Shown: positions 41,354 to 52,064, numbered from the stretch's first letter. The stretch is DNA of 64,000 bases from Hoeflea marina (GCF_003182275.1 NZ_QGTR01000006.1:286854-350853), one strand, 5' to 3'. Notes: generated by a model not told the origin, from the letters alone. A program made the numbers and translations.

Positions 41354-42247
41354 ATGACGCTGAACGGCCGCATTGCAATCGTTACCGGAGCCGGTGGAGG
41401 CCTCGGCCGCTGCCATGCGCTGATGCTTGCCCGCCTAGGCGCCCGCGTCGCCGTCAACGACATGAACGGCGAGAGCGCCGAGCGCGTGGCCGAAGAGATC
41501 CGCGGGCAGGGCGGCGAGGCGATCGGCATCGCCGCCTCGGTGACCGATGAAGGCCAGGTGGCGGCGATGGTCGAGCAGGTGATGACTGCCTGGGGCCGGG
41601 TCGACATCCTTATCAACAATGCCGGGTTCCTGCGCGACAAGAGCTTCGCCAAGATGGACCTCGCCGATTTCCGGTCCATCATCGATGTCCACCTGATGGG
41701 CGCGGCAATCTGCACCAAGGCGGTCTGGGAGATCATGCGGCAGCAGAATCATGGCCGCATCGTCATGACCACCTCGTCCTCGGGGCTCTACGGCAATTTC
41801 GGCCAGTCGAACTACGGCGCTGCCAAGATGGCGCTGGTCGGACTGATGCAGACCCTGTCGATCGAGGGCGCAAAGCAGAACATCAAGGTCAACTGCCTGG
41901 CGCCCACGGCCGCCACGCAGATGACCGACGGCGTCCTTGCTCCGGACGTGCTGGCAAGGCTCGCACCGGAGCTGGTCAGCAACGGGCTGCTGGCGCTGGT
42001 GGGCGACGACGCGCCGACGCGCGCGATTCTCTGCGCTGGCGCGGGGCATTTTGCCCGCGCCCACGTGACGCTGACGGAAGGCATTCAAATCGGCGGCGGC
42101 GAGGATGCCCCGGGCCGCGTGATCGCCGCCTGGGAGCAGATCGGCGATCGCTCGGGCGAGATCGTGCCGAACTACGGATTCACCCAGTTCGAGCGCGAGC
42201 TGGCCAGCGTCGAACAGGACAGCGCGGCGATGGCCGCGGCGAAATAG
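41354..42247 (+). CDS. Short-chain dehydrogenase, MFE-2-type 3-hydroxyacyl-CoA dehydrogenase-like
   Basis: I start at the ATG at 41354, which has AAGGA upstream and gives MTLNGRIAIVTGAGGG; an ATG at 41336 would add six residues. The NAD-binding TGAGGGLG is followed by NNAGFLRDKSFAKM and then SSGLYGNFGQSNYGAAK with the catalytic Ser, Tyr and Lys. The stretch IEGAKQNIKVNCLAPTA and the FLRDKSF motif closely resemble the dehydrogenase half of the peroxisomal multifunctional enzyme 2. It probably oxidises a 3-hydroxyacyl-CoA. The total is 297 residues. Confidence 0.87.
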   Translation: MTLNGRIAIVTGAGGGLGRCHALMLARLGARVAVNDMNGESAERVAEEIRGQGGEAIGIAASVTDEGQVAAMVEQVMTAWGRVDILINNAGFLRDKSFAKMDLADFRSIIDVHLMGAAICTKAVWEIMRQQNHGRIVMTTSSSGLYGNFGQSNYGAAKMALVGLMQTLSIEGAKQNIKVNCLAPTAATQMTDGVLAPDVLARLAPELVSNGLLALVGDDAPTRAILCAGAGHFARAHVTLTEGIQIGGGEDAPGRVIAAWEQIGDRSGEIVPNYGFTQFERELASVEQDSAAMAAAK

Positions 42248-42356
42248 GCGTCTGCCCGGTCTGGCTTCGGGAGGAAGCGGGGCGCGGCGCCAATCACACA
42301 GCAGCACGCTGTAAGGGAGAGGTCGGGAATTCCGATCCGCATTGAGGAGGACTATC

Positions 42357-43601
42357 ATGAGGAAGCTATTTGCAACGACAGCCGTCGCGCTGACCGTCTT
42401 TGGCGCGGCCGCCGTGCCGGCCAGTGCCGATACCGTCAAGATCGCCTTTGTCGATCCGCTGTCGGGCGGTGCCGCCAGCGTCGGCCAGATGGGACTGAAC
42501 CACCTGAAATTCATTGCCGACACGGTCAATGCGGCCGGCGGCGTCAACGGCGACATGCTCGAGGTCACGGGCTATGACAACCAGGTCAATGCCCAGACCA
42601 GCCTGGTGCAGGTCCAGAAGGCCATCGACGAGGGTGCCAAGATCATCTTCCAGGGCAACGGCTCTTCGGTCGGCATCGCCATCGAGGAGTTCGTCACCAA
42701 GTACAACAGCCGCAATCCCGGCGCGCATATTCTCTACATGAACTATGCGGCCGTCGACCCGGCGATGACCAACGAGAAGTGCAGCTACTGGCACTTTGCC
42801 TTCGATGCCAACGTCACCATCAAGATGGAGGCGATGACCAACTTCATCAAGGACCAGCCCGAGGTGAAGAAGGTCTACCTGATCGACCAGGATTATTCCT
42901 TCGGACATGCCGTCGCCGACACGGCCGTCAGCATGCTCAAGGAAAAGCGTCCCGACATCGAGATCGTCGGCAACGAGTTTCACCCGCTGGTCAAGATCAC
43001 CGATTTCGCGCCCTATGTCGCCAAGATCAAGGCGTCGGGTGCCGACACGGTCATCACCGGCAACTGGGGCCAGGACTTCGCCCTGCTGATCAAGGCTGCC
43101 GGCCAGGCCGGCCTCGACGTCAAGTGGTTCACCTACTATGCCGGCGCCGCCGGCGGTCCGACCGCCATCAAGCAGGCGGGCCTGGACGGCAAGGTCTTCC
43201 AGGTCAACGAGGGCATCGCCAATCTGAACTATGGTCCCGCCATGGAAACGACCAAGGCCTACACCGAACGCTACAAGGATGCTCCGACCATGTTCCCGCG
43301 CGTGTTCAACGCGATGGACATGATGGTCAAGGCAATGGAAGAGGCCAAGTCTTCGGACCCGGCGGATTTCGCCCCCAAGCTTGAGGGCATGACTTTCCAG
43401 TCCTTCTCCAACGGCGGCGAGATGTTCATGCGCGCCGACGACCACCAGCTCTTCCAGCCGATCATCATCTCTGCCATCGGACCGGTCGAATCCGGCCAGG
43501 TGGACGAGGAGAACACCGGCTGGGGCTGGAAGAGCGTCGGCGAGATCGCGGCCAAGGACACCATTGTTCCCACCACCTGCGACATGAAGCGCCCCGGCTG
43601 A
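42357..43601 (+). CDS. Branched-chain amino acid-type ABC transporter binding protein (Peripla_BP_6)
   Basis: The 414-residue protein begins with a signal peptide (MRKLFATTAVALTVFGAAAV) after GGAGG. It then has KIAFVDPLSGGAASVGQMG, NAAGGVNGDMLEVTGYDNQ and a receptor fold typical of LivJ/HmgA-like proteins. The family binds branched-chain amino acids, amides, aromatic acids or short fatty acids. Its position directly after the ligase and dehydrogenase suggests an acid substrate here. A very strong hairpin follows the stop. Confidence 0.92.
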   Translation: MRKLFATTAVALTVFGAAAVPASADTVKIAFVDPLSGGAASVGQMGLNHLKFIADTVNAAGGVNGDMLEVTGYDNQVNAQTSLVQVQKAIDEGAKIIFQGNGSSVGIAIEEFVTKYNSRNPGAHILYMNYAAVDPAMTNEKCSYWHFAFDANVTIKMEAMTNFIKDQPEVKKVYLIDQDYSFGHAVADTAVSMLKEKRPDIEIVGNEFHPLVKITDFAPYVAKIKASGADTVITGNWGQDFALLIKAAGQAGLDVKWFTYYAGAAGGPTAIKQAGLDGKVFQVNEGIANLNYGPAMETTKAYTERYKDAPTMFPRVFNAMDMMVKAMEEAKSSDPADFAPKLEGMTFQSFSNGGEMFMRADDHQLFQPIIISAIGPVESGQVDEENTGWGWKSVGEIAAKDTIVPTTCDMKRPG

Positions 43602-43612
43602 CGATCCGGACT

Positions 43613-43641
43613 GCGGCGCCGGGGCGATGTCCCGGCGCCGC
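43613..43641 (+). terminator. Hairpin after the Liv-type binding-protein gene
   Basis: An 11-base perfect stem (43613-43623 with 43631-43641) closes a 7-base loop and is followed by TTT. It lies between the binding-protein gene and livH, so partial termination or 3' stabilisation is the likely role. Confidence 0.62.
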
Positions 43642-43694
43642 TTTCGCCGGGCTGTGCCCATTCCTTCCGATGCCAGCAGTGGGGTGACCTGATT

Positions 43695-44645
43695 GTGGCC
43701 GAGATCCTGTTCTTTTCAGCCGTCAACGGCATAACCTACGGCATGCTCCTGTTCCTGATGGCCAGCGGCCTGACGGTCATCTTCTCGATGATGGGTGTGC
43801 TCAATCTCGCCCATGCGAGCTTCTACATGCTGGGTGCCTTCTTCGGCTTCGAGATCAGCCGGCATCTGGGCTTCTGGCCCGGGCTGGTGCTGGCGCCACT
43901 CATCGTCGCGGTCATCGGCATGGGCGTCGAACGCTACGGCCTGCGCACCGTGCACAAGCACGGCCATGTCGCCGAACTGCTGTTCACCTTCGGCCTCACT
44001 TTCGTCATCCAGAAGCTGGTGGAGATGGTGTGGGGCAAGCTGCCGGTAGACTATCTGGTGCCGCCGTCGCTGGACTTTCCCGCCTTCACCATCTTCGCCA
44101 CCGAATATCCGGCTTTCAAGCTGTTCGGGCTGCTGGCCTCCATCGCCATCTTCCTGGCGCTGATGCTGGTCATCAAGCGCACCCGCATCGGCCTCATCGT
44201 CCAGGCGGCGCTGACCCATCCTGAAATGGTCGGCATGCTCGGGCACAATGTCGACCGCATCTTCATGCTGGTCTTCGGCGTCGGCGTGGGCCTGGCGGCC
44301 GTTGCCGGCGTCATCGCCGGACCGGCGCTCGTCACCCAGTCGAACATGGCCGGACTGCTCGGCCCGATCCTGTTCGTGGTGGTCGTCGTCGGCGGGCTGG
44401 GCTCGCTCGGCGGCGCCTTCGTCGCCTCCCTGCTCATCGGCCTGGTGCAGACCTTCGCCGTCGCCTTCAACATCTCGCTGGCGGATGTCTTCGGTCCCGT
44501 CGCCGCCGACAGCGGCCTCGCCCTTTATCTCGACGACATCTGGTCGGTGACGGTGGCGCAGGTGGCGCCGGTGCTGCCTTACCTGCTGCTGGTGCTGATC
44601 CTGATCTTCCGGCCGCGCGGACTTATGGGGAACCGTGAATCATGA
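43695..44645 (+). CDS. livH: Branched-chain amino acid-type ABC permease LivH
   Basis: The 316-residue protein has eight or so membrane segments and LivH motifs: GLTVIFSMMGVLNLAHASFYMLGAF near 25 and VVGGLGSLGGAFVASLLIGLVQ near 230. It starts with GTG at 43695 and overlaps livM by ATGA. It pairs with LivM in the inner membrane. Confidence 0.92.
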   Translation: MAEILFFSAVNGITYGMLLFLMASGLTVIFSMMGVLNLAHASFYMLGAFFGFEISRHLGFWPGLVLAPLIVAVIGMGVERYGLRTVHKHGHVAELLFTFGLTFVIQKLVEMVWGKLPVDYLVPPSLDFPAFTIFATEYPAFKLFGLLASIAIFLALMLVIKRTRIGLIVQAALTHPEMVGMLGHNVDRIFMLVFGVGVGLAAVAGVIAGPALVTQSNMAGLLGPILFVVVVVGGLGSLGGAFVASLLIGLVQTFAVAFNISLADVFGPVAADSGLALYLDDIWSVTVAQVAPVLPYLLLVLILIFRPRGLMGNRES

Positions 44646-45939
44646 GCGACACATCCGACACCGTCGTCCGGCCGGCCGGCTTCCCGTCCGGCGCAGCACC
44701 CGGCCCGCTCAGGCGCTACGGCCCCTGGATCGTGCTCGCCCTGCTGCTTCTCGTGCTGCCCAGGGTGTTCAGCTCGGGGCTGTCGATCTCGACCATGTGC
44801 GTCATGGGCACGATGATCATCTTTGCGCTGTCCTACAACATGCTGCTCGGACAGTCCGGCCTGCTGTCCTTCGGTCACGCCGTGTTCTTCGGCCTTGGCG
44901 GGTTCCTCACGGCCCAGATGATGAACATGATGGCCGGCGGCGAGGGGCCGCTGCCGCTGATGGTCTATCCGCTCGTGGGTGGCCTCGCCGGCCTGGTCTT
45001 CGGCGTCATCTTCGGCGCAGTGGCGACCCGCCGCGCCGGCACCGCCTTTGCCATGATCACGCTCGGTATCGGCGAACTGGTCACCTCCAGCGCGCTGATC
45101 CTGCGCGGCTTCTTCGGCGGGGAGACGGGCATCACCGTTGACCGGACCGAGATCCACCAGGTGTTCGGACTGTCCTTCGGTCCCCAGGTCCAGGTCTATT
45201 ACCTGATCGCCGGCTGGTGCCTGGTCTCGGTGATTGCCATGTACGCGATCACCCGCACGCCGTTCGGCCGCATCTGCAACGCGGTGCGCGACAACCCGCA
45301 GCGGGTGAACTTCGTCGGCTACAACACCACCGTGGTGCGCTTTATCGCCTTCAGCCTGGCGGGTCTGTTCGCGGGCATCGCCGGCGGGCTGGCGTCAATC
45401 AATTTCGAGATCATGAATTCGGCCCAGATGGGGGCGGCGGAATCGGGCTCGGTGATCCTGATGGCCTATATCGGCGGGGTCGGGAACTTCGCCGGACCGA
45501 TCATCGGCGCCATCGTCGTCACCTATCTGCATCTGATGCTCAGCGACCTCTCCGATGTCTGGGAGCTCTATTTCGGGCTGCTGTTCATCTCCATGGTGAT
45601 GTATGCGCCCAACGGCATCGCCGGCGTCATCATGATGCAGAGGCCGCTGATCCGGCGAGGGCAGTTGCTCCGGGTCGCGCCCTATTACGTGCTGGCGCTC
45701 ATCCCCGGGCTGGTCGCCCTGGCGGGACTGAGCATGATCATCGAGATGACGCATCAGCTCTCCATCTCGGCCTCCGAAGGTCTCGGGATGACGATGATGG
45801 GGATTGCATTCAATGCCGATGCGCTGCTGCCCTGGCTGACGGCTGTCGTGCTTCTGGGCGGCGGAGGCTGGCTCGGCGTGCGCGCGGCGCGGCTGGCGCG
45901 CGAGGCGTATGGGGCCGCCATGGTCCGGGGGAGGGTGCA

Positions 45940-45943
<4 letters not shown>
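44642..45943 (+). CDS. livM: Branched-chain amino acid-type ABC permease LivM, with C-terminal extension
   Basis: The 433-residue protein has the LivM core with SYNMLLGQSGLLSFGHAVFFGLGGF near 65 and MAYIGGVGNFAGPIIGAIVV near 278. After about residue 335 there is an extra segment of roughly 100 residues with two more hydrophobic stretches (YYVLALIPGLVALAGLSMII and LTAVVLLGGGGWLGVRAARL), so it is longer than a minimal LivM. It overlaps livG by ATGA. Confidence 0.9.
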
Positions 45944-46709
<766 letters not shown>

Positions 46710-46710
<1 letters not shown>

Positions 46711-47405
46711 TGCTCGAAGTTCGTGACCTTCATGCCTATTACGGCAAGAGCCATATCCTGCAGGGCGTCGATCTGAGCGTCGGCGCCAGGGAGATCGTGT
46801 CCATCCTGGGCCGCAACGGCGTCGGCCGCTCGACCACGCTCAAGACCATCATGGGAAACCCCGCGCCGCACGGCTCGGTCGTTTTCAAGGGCAGCGAGAT
46901 CGCCGGCAAGGCGCCGCACCAGATCGCGCGCCTCGGCATCGGCTACGTTCCCGAGGAGCGCGCCATCTTTCCGGGCCTGACGGTGGAGCAGAACCTGGTG
47001 CTCGGCCTCAAGCCGGGACAGCCGGAGGGCGTCTGGAGCGTCGAGGACACCTTCCGGCTGTTCCCGCAGTTGCGGGAACGGGCCCATGCGCCCGGCGGGG
47101 CGCTGTCGGGCGGCGAGCAGCAGATGCTGACCATCTGCCGCACGCTGATGGGCAATCCGGACCTGATCATGATCGACGAGCCGACCGAAGGGCTCTCGCC
47201 GCAGATGGTGGAGCGCATCGGGGAGCTGCTGCAGGAGGTGGCGAGCCGCGGCATCTCGATCCTGCTGGTCGAGCAGAAGCTGGCGGTGGCCATGCGCATC
47301 TCGCACCGGGTCTATGTGATGGGGCACGGCCGCATGGTCTTCTCCGGCACGCCAGCCGAACTCACCGCCAACAGGGCCGTGCGCGAAGAGTGGCTCGAGG
47401 TCTGA
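46710..47405 (+). CDS. livF: Branched-chain amino acid-type ABC ATPase LivF with Arg in the P-loop
   Basis: The 231-residue ATPase has LGIGYVPEERAIFPGLTVEQNL near 79, LSGGEQQML as signature and MIDEPTEGLSPQ as Walker B. The Walker A reads GRNGVGRST, so the catalytic Lys is Arg40. Such a change occurs in some LivF-like proteins. The ATP site on this subunit may be weak, leaving the LivG site to drive transport. Confidence 0.9.
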
Positions 47406-47466
47406 GCCATGCGCCGCGCCGGGACGCGCGGCAGCAGGGGATCGCGACCGCCGTCGGCGGCCGGTC

Positions 47467-48891
47467 TCAGCGGGTGCCGATCCGCAGGCCGAAGACCTTC
47501 GGAATTGCGGCGGCTGCGCGCATGGGCCAGGGCGCGATGCTCTCACGCTCTTCAGCCTCCTCGCAGGCCATGATTCCCCTGCGGACCAGGCGGCCTCCGA
47601 TGGTGCGGAAGGGTTCGGGCGGAAATCTGGGAAGCTCGCGGGTGCACAGCGGCAGCGAGGTCCATTCGTCTTTGTGCCCGAGCGCCAGCGACGCCAGGCA
47701 CTGGCCGCCGATATAGGTCGGGTTGACGCCATGGCCCGAATAGCCGCTGGCATAGTGGACCCGCGTTCCCGGGCGGGTCCGGAAGAAGGGCAGCCGGTCG
47801 GATGAAACGTCGATTCCGCCGCCCCACACCTTGGCGACGCCGGTCGAAGCCAGGCCGGGAAGCAGGCGGCGAAGCGCTCTGACAGCCCGCTGGCCGGAGG
47901 CGAGGTCCCCGGTCAGGCTGGGCGCGGTGGCGTCGCCGTTGAAGCTGATCGGCCCCGAGCCGGATCCCATCAGCACGCGGCCGTCGACGGTCTTGCGGAA
48001 GTAGTGCACGAACATGCGCAGGTCGGCCATGCCGACATTGCCGCGCCAGCCCATTTCCTCAAGCGCCTCCGGCGCTGGCTCTGTCATCAGCGCGTAGCTG
48101 GAAAACACAGTCACGAACGGCTTGATGTCGCTGTCAGCGGCCAGGGCCGTGTTCGTCGCCAGGATCACCTCCCGTGCGATGATCTCGCCGGCCGGGGTTC
48201 GAACCCGGTTGGGTGTTCCAGTCTCCAGGGCGGTCATCGGGGTGTTTTCGTGGATGGTCACGCCCAGGTCGAGGGCGGCGCGGCGCAGGGCCCGCGCCAG
48301 CCGCGCCGGCTGAACATTGGCGCCCTCGGGCAGATACAGACCTGAACGGAACGCCGGAGACCGGCAATAGCTTGCCACCTCCGCGGCCGACAGCGGCTGG
48401 GCCGTGTCGGGCACCCCGAGCGCCTGCGCCGTCTCGACGTAACGGGCGATCTTCTTGTCCTGGGCAGGGGCGGCGGAAACCCGGACATTCCCGTCTTCCC
48501 GCCACCAGATGTCACGCCCGGGGGCGGTTGCGAATTCCCGGATCCCGTCCTGCGCCCTGGTCCCGGCTCGGGCCACCGCCAGCGCCGAATCCGGCCCGAT
48601 GCTGTCGGCCATGCCTGGAAGGCTTGCCCAGTAGCCATGCACCTTGCCGCCGTTCTTGCCGCTGGCGCCGGCGCCGCAGATCGCGGCCTCTATCAGCACG
48701 ATGCGGGTGTCGGGGGCCCGCTGCTTGATGGCCAGCGCTGTCCAGAGACCCGTGAACCCGCCGCCGACAATTGCCACGTCCGTGGTCACCGACCCCGAAA
48801 GCGCGCTGGCGGGAAGCGGATTGCCCTCTGCCTGCAGGGCCTCGGTCAGCCACCAGGAAGGGTCTCCGGGAGTCTCGGATTTGTCGGTCAT
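47467..48891 (-). CDS. FAD-dependent amine/amino-acid oxidoreductase (DAO family, PuuB-like)
   Basis: The 474-residue flavoprotein has the Rossmann motif VAIVGGGFTGLWTALAIK at about 39-56, then ICGAGASGKNGG near 71 and a C-terminal ASGYSGHGVNPTYIGG. This pattern resembles gamma-glutamylputrescine oxidase and glycine/D-amino acid oxidases. It oxidises an amine or secondary amine, giving an imine. Downstream on the same strand is no gene; upstream are RidA and an XRE-cupin regulator. The imine could be the substrate of that RidA. Confidence 0.87.
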   Translation of the reverse strand: MTDKSETPGDPSWWLTEALQAEGNPLPASALSGSVTTDVAIVGGGFTGLWTALAIKQRAPDTRIVLIEAAICGAGASGKNGGKVHGYWASLPGMADSIGPDSALAVARAGTRAQDGIREFATAPGRDIWWREDGNVRVSAAPAQDKKIARYVETAQALGVPDTAQPLSAAEVASYCRSPAFRSGLYLPEGANVQPARLARALRRAALDLGVTIHENTPMTALETGTPNRVRTPAGEIIAREVILATNTALAADSDIKPFVTVFSSYALMTEPAPEALEEMGWRGNVGMADLRMFVHYFRKTVDGRVLMGSGSGPISFNGDATAPSLTGDLASGQRAVRALRRLLPGLASTGVAKVWGGGIDVSSDRLPFFRTRPGTRVHYASGYSGHGVNPTYIGGQCLASLALGHKDEWTSLPLCTRELPRFPPEPFRTIGGRLVRRGIMACEEAEERESIAPWPMRAAAAIPKVFGLRIGTR

Positions 48892-48936
48892 GCTTGCTGG
48901 CTTTCTAAGGTTGTGGGCGGGTTCGGACGGTCGGGC

Positions 48937-49281
48937 CTACACCAGGGCCTGCACCTGGATTTCCACCAGGATGTCGTCATGGGCCAGGCGGGCCTCGACC
49001 GTGGCGCGGGCGGGGGCGGCGTCGGGGTCGACCCAAGCTTCCCAGGCAGAGTTCATCTCGCTGAAGGTGCCGACGTCCTTGAGCCAGACATTGCCAGTCA
49101 CGATCCGGCTCTTGTTCGTGCCCGCCATGGCGAGATACCCGTCGATCTGGGCAAGGATGTCGGTCGTCTGCTCGGCCACGGTGCCGTTGCGGTCCTTGGC
49201 CGTCAGGCCGGAAAGAAAGGCAAAGCCGTTGGCGACAAGAACCTTGCTCAGGCGGCCGGTGGATTCATAACGCGTAATCAT
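48937..49281 (-). CDS. RidA-family (YjgF/YER057c) enamine/imine deaminase
   Basis: The 114-residue protein is a single RidA domain. Key features are FLSGLTAKD near 22, TNKSRIVTGNVWLKD near 55, and PARATVEARL, whose Arg is the catalytic Arg of active deaminases. Such proteins hydrolyse reactive imines and enamines to ketones and ammonia. Its place next to a flavin amine oxidase suggests that it clears the product imine. AGAGGA precedes the ATG at 49281. Confidence 0.9.
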   Translation of the reverse strand: MITRYESTGRLSKVLVANGFAFLSGLTAKDRNGTVAEQTTDILAQIDGYLAMAGTNKSRIVTGNVWLKDVGTFSEMNSAWEAWVDPDAAPARATVEARLAHDDILVEIQVQALV

Positions 49282-49342
49282 GGGTAGTCCTCTGGGTGGG
49301 GATGGAAGGCCTGATCGGAAGATCTGCGCCGGACATCACGGA

Positions 49343-49951
49343 TTAAAGATGCGCCTCGCGGATGCTGATGATCCACAGGATGCGGGCTGTCTCGGCTGAG
49401 GTGTTTTCGAGATGGTGCGGGATGGAACTGCTGAACTGAAAGCTGTCGCCGGGATCGAGCCTGGCGACTTCGTCGCCCACGGTCAGGTCGACGCGGCCTT
49501 CCAGCACATATCCGCCCTTGTCCCCGGGCCCGTTCAGCGTCTCGTTGCTGCGTGCTCCCGCAGGCAGTGTCAGGATCATGAAGCGGAGTTCGTTGTTGTT
49601 GCGGGGGGAGAGCAGTTCCTTGCTGAAGCCGTAGGTGCCGACGACGATCTTCGGCCGGTTTGTCGCGCGGCGGACAAAGGCGGGCTCGGTCGACGGCTTC
49701 GGCGCCTCCCGGAACTCCCAGACATTGGCGCCAAGGGCGTGCCGCAGCTTTTCGAGCGTGCCGATCGACGGGTTGGAATTGCCGCGTTCGATCTGGCTGA
49801 TCAATCCCGACGAAATTCCGGCCGCCGCGGCCAGCCCGGAAATCGTCATGCCGCGTTCCGTGCGCAGGGCCTTCAGGCGCTGTCCGATCCGCCGGCTTTG
49901 GCTGCTCTCGCCGTTGTCCGGCATGGAGGCACTGTTCGGCGTGTCGGTCAC
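49343..49951 (-). CDS. XRE-family regulator with C-terminal cupin domain
   Basis: The 202-residue protein has an N-terminal helix-turn-helix (TISGLAAAAGISSGLISQIERG at about 36-57, centre AAAGISSGLISQIE) and a C-terminal cupin (YVLEGRVDLTVGDE, DSFQFSSSIPHHLEN). The architecture matches the regulator at 9793-10389 and the PuuR-type repressors. It is upstream of RidA and the flavin oxidase, and divergent from the second Dpp operon, so it may control both. Confidence 0.9.
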   Translation of the reverse strand: MTDTPNSASMPDNGESSQSRRIGQRLKALRTERGMTISGLAAAAGISSGLISQIERGNSNPSIGTLEKLRHALGANVWEFREAPKPSTEPAFVRRATNRPKIVVGTYGFSKELLSPRNNNELRFMILTLPAGARSNETLNGPGDKGGYVLEGRVDLTVGDEVARLDPGDSFQFSSSIPHHLENTSAETARILWIISIREAHL

Positions 49952-50354
49952 TTGTGCTTATCCATTGCGCTTCTGTTTATTCAAAATAATGAAGATATGC
50001 ATATTGGATTGCGGTTTGGCGTTCAAGCAGAAATCGTCGCCTCGTGCTGAATTCTTGCATGAGGGTCGTCGCTTCGCAACTGAGGGAGGCGGCGATACGC
50101 ACCGATTTCGGGTGTCTTTGCCTGGTATTTGGCGCCGTTGAAGGTGTCCGGTCGCATTCGGTATGGTTTTGGCGACGGGTTCCGGACGCGTGGGTACGGC
50201 CGTGGTCCCGTCACTGAAATGAATTCACTTGACACAATCTTCACTATACTAAATGTTTCGACCAGTGGCGCAGGCTGTGCTCGCGGCGGGCACGCGACAA
50301 AGCGCCAGGGAACTTCACAAGAGGGCATGGTGCCCTGAGCAAACGCGGGAGCAA
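49952..50354. other. Divergent promoter region between the XRE-cupin gene and the second dpp operon
   Basis: About 400 bases without a convincing gene. An AT-rich stretch near 49975-50010 holds the palindrome ATATGCATAT at 49995-50004, close to the regulator's start and a possible operator. A second AT-rich stretch near 50215-50260 includes TTGACA at 50229 and TATACT at 50245, but their spacing is only 10 bases. GC content drops clearly in both stretches. Confidence 0.5.
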
Positions 50355-52064
50355 ATGATGTCACACGATAAGACCATGCAGCCGAAGTCCGGCAAGTTCG
50401 ATCTGGGTGCCATTGGCCGCCGCGACATGCTGGGCCTTGGGCTCGGTTTCGGCCTGACCACCATGGCGGCGTCGACATTCGGCTTTCCCGCCTGGGCGCA
50501 GACGGATGCGGCTGCCACGCCGCCCTCCAAGCCTACGGGCGTGGTCGTGGTAGGCCTGTCGCAGGAGCCGGTCTCGTTTCATCCGCTGATGCCGGGCGTC
50601 GAAGTTGATGAAATCATCTGGACGAACATCTTCAGCTCGCTCTGGGTCGCGCAGCCCGACGGCAGCTTGAAGCCGGACCTGGCGATCGAGGTCCCCAGCG
50701 TCGAGAACGGCGGAATTGCCGAGGGTGGACTGCTCTGGACCGTCCGTCTTCGCGATGACGTGACCTGGCATGACGGCAAGCCGTTCACGGCCGAGGACGT
50801 GAAGTATTCGCTGGAGCTGATCAATCAAGAGGGCTTCCGTTCGCGCACCCGCGTCGGCCACAGCCTTCTGGGTGAAATCACCGTCGTCGGGCCGCACGAG
50901 ATTTCATGGCGTATGACGGAGGCGTTCTCGCCGTATCTGGCGCTGCTTGCCAACACGCACATGGTGCCCAGGCACCTGCTGGAAGGCGAAGCCGATCAGA
51001 ACAGCACGGCATTCGGCGGTCAGCCTGTGGGCACCGGACCGTTCAAATGGGACACGCGCACGCCCGGCGACAACATCACTCTGGCGGCAAACGAGACTTA
51101 TCACGGAGACGGTCCCTATCTCGATCAGGCGGTGCTGAAATATGTGCCGGACATGACGTCCCTCTATGCCCAGTTCCAGACCGGGCAGGTCGACATGGTC
51201 ATCATCTCCGGCATTCCGCAGAATTTCTACGCCGAGGCGAAGAACCTGCCCGACAGGGAGGTGTTCATCGCGCCAAGCGGCAACATCGAGCTTGTGATGC
51301 CGAACCTCGATCATCCGGCTCTGCGCGAAAAGCCGGTCAGGCAGGCGCTCTATTACGCGATGAACAAGCAGGTCATCATCGACGCGATCTACTATGGCGT
51401 TCCCACGGTGACGGAATCGTTCTCGCCGCGCGAGTCCTGGGCCTACAATCCGAATCTTCCGGCACATGTCTATGATCCGGAAAAGGCCAATGCTCTGCTT
51501 GACGAGGCAGGCTGGGTCCGTGGCGACGGAGGCATGCGCAGCAAGGACGGCGTGCCGCTCGCCTTCCAGATCTCGACAACGACCGGCAACCAGCTCCGCG
51601 AACAGGTTCAGCAGTTCCTGATGCAGGACTGGGCCGCGATCGGCGTCGCGTTGAGCATCAACAACATGCCGGCAGCCGTCATCTGGGGCGATTTCTATGT
51701 GCGCTCCCAGTTCGAGAGCCTGCTCGTGGGCACGTCCTTCCGGACCGGCGTCGATCCCGATCCGGCGGCGCGGTTCGCCAGCACGGCCATTCCGCTCAAG
51801 GGTGGCAGCGGCGGCAACTACATGCAGTGGCAGAACGCCGAGGCCGACGCGCTGATGAAGGAGGGGCAGGCGAGCTTCGACCAGGAGCGCCGGCGGGAGA
51901 TCTATCACCGGCTGCAGGAGATCGTTCGCGAGGAACTGCCCATTCTGCCGATCTGGCAGTATGCGCCCGTGGAGGGCTACAAGAAGGGGCTGGTGGGCTT
52001 TGCGCCCAACATCAATCAGCGCCAGAACGCCTGGAACATGGGCAGCTGGTTCTGGGGCTCCTGA
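50355..52064 (+). CDS. Peptide/nickel-type ABC transporter binding protein with Tat-type signal
   Basis: The 569-residue protein belongs to SBP_bac_5 (SVENGGIAEGGLLWTVRLRDDVTWHDGKPF near 115, read in parts, and GTGPFKWDT near 233). Its N terminus has GRRDMLGLGLGFGL followed by a hydrophobic stretch and AWA, a twin-arginine signal with cleavage near residue 50. Export in folded form is thus likely. It is the receptor of a Dpp-type importer with a dppB, a dppC and a double ATPase. Which peptide or opine-like ligand it binds is unknown. Confidence 0.9.
   Translation: MMSHDKTMQPKSGKFDLGAIGRRDMLGLGLGFGLTTMAASTFGFPAWAQTDAAATPPSKPTGVVVVGLSQEPVSFHPLMPGVEVDEIIWTNIFSSLWVAQPDGSLKPDLAIEVPSVENGGIAEGGLLWTVRLRDDVTWHDGKPFTAEDVKYSLELINQEGFRSRTRVGHSLLGEITVVGPHEISWRMTEAFSPYLALLANTHMVPRHLLEGEADQNSTAFGGQPVGTGPFKWDTRTPGDNITLAANETYHGDGPYLDQAVLKYVPDMTSLYAQFQTGQVDMVIISGIPQNFYAEAKNLPDREVFIAPSGNIELVMPNLDHPALREKPVRQALYYAMNKQVIIDAIYYGVPTVTESFSPRESWAYNPNLPAHVYDPEKANALLDEAGWVRGDGGMRSKDGVPLAFQISTTTGNQLREQVQQFLMQDWAAIGVALSINNMPAAVIWGDFYVRSQFESLLVGTSFRTGVDPDPAARFASTAIPLKGGSGGNYMQWQNAEADALMKEGQASFDQERRREIYHRLQEIVREELPILPIWQYAPVEGYKKGLVGFAPNINQRQNAWNMGSWFWGS

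Noticed and set aside
50229..50250. TTGACA and TATACT as a sigma-70 promoter for the second dpp operon
   Set aside because: The two hexamers are only 10 bases apart, far from the 16-18 needed. The AT-rich island may still hold a promoter that I cannot define.
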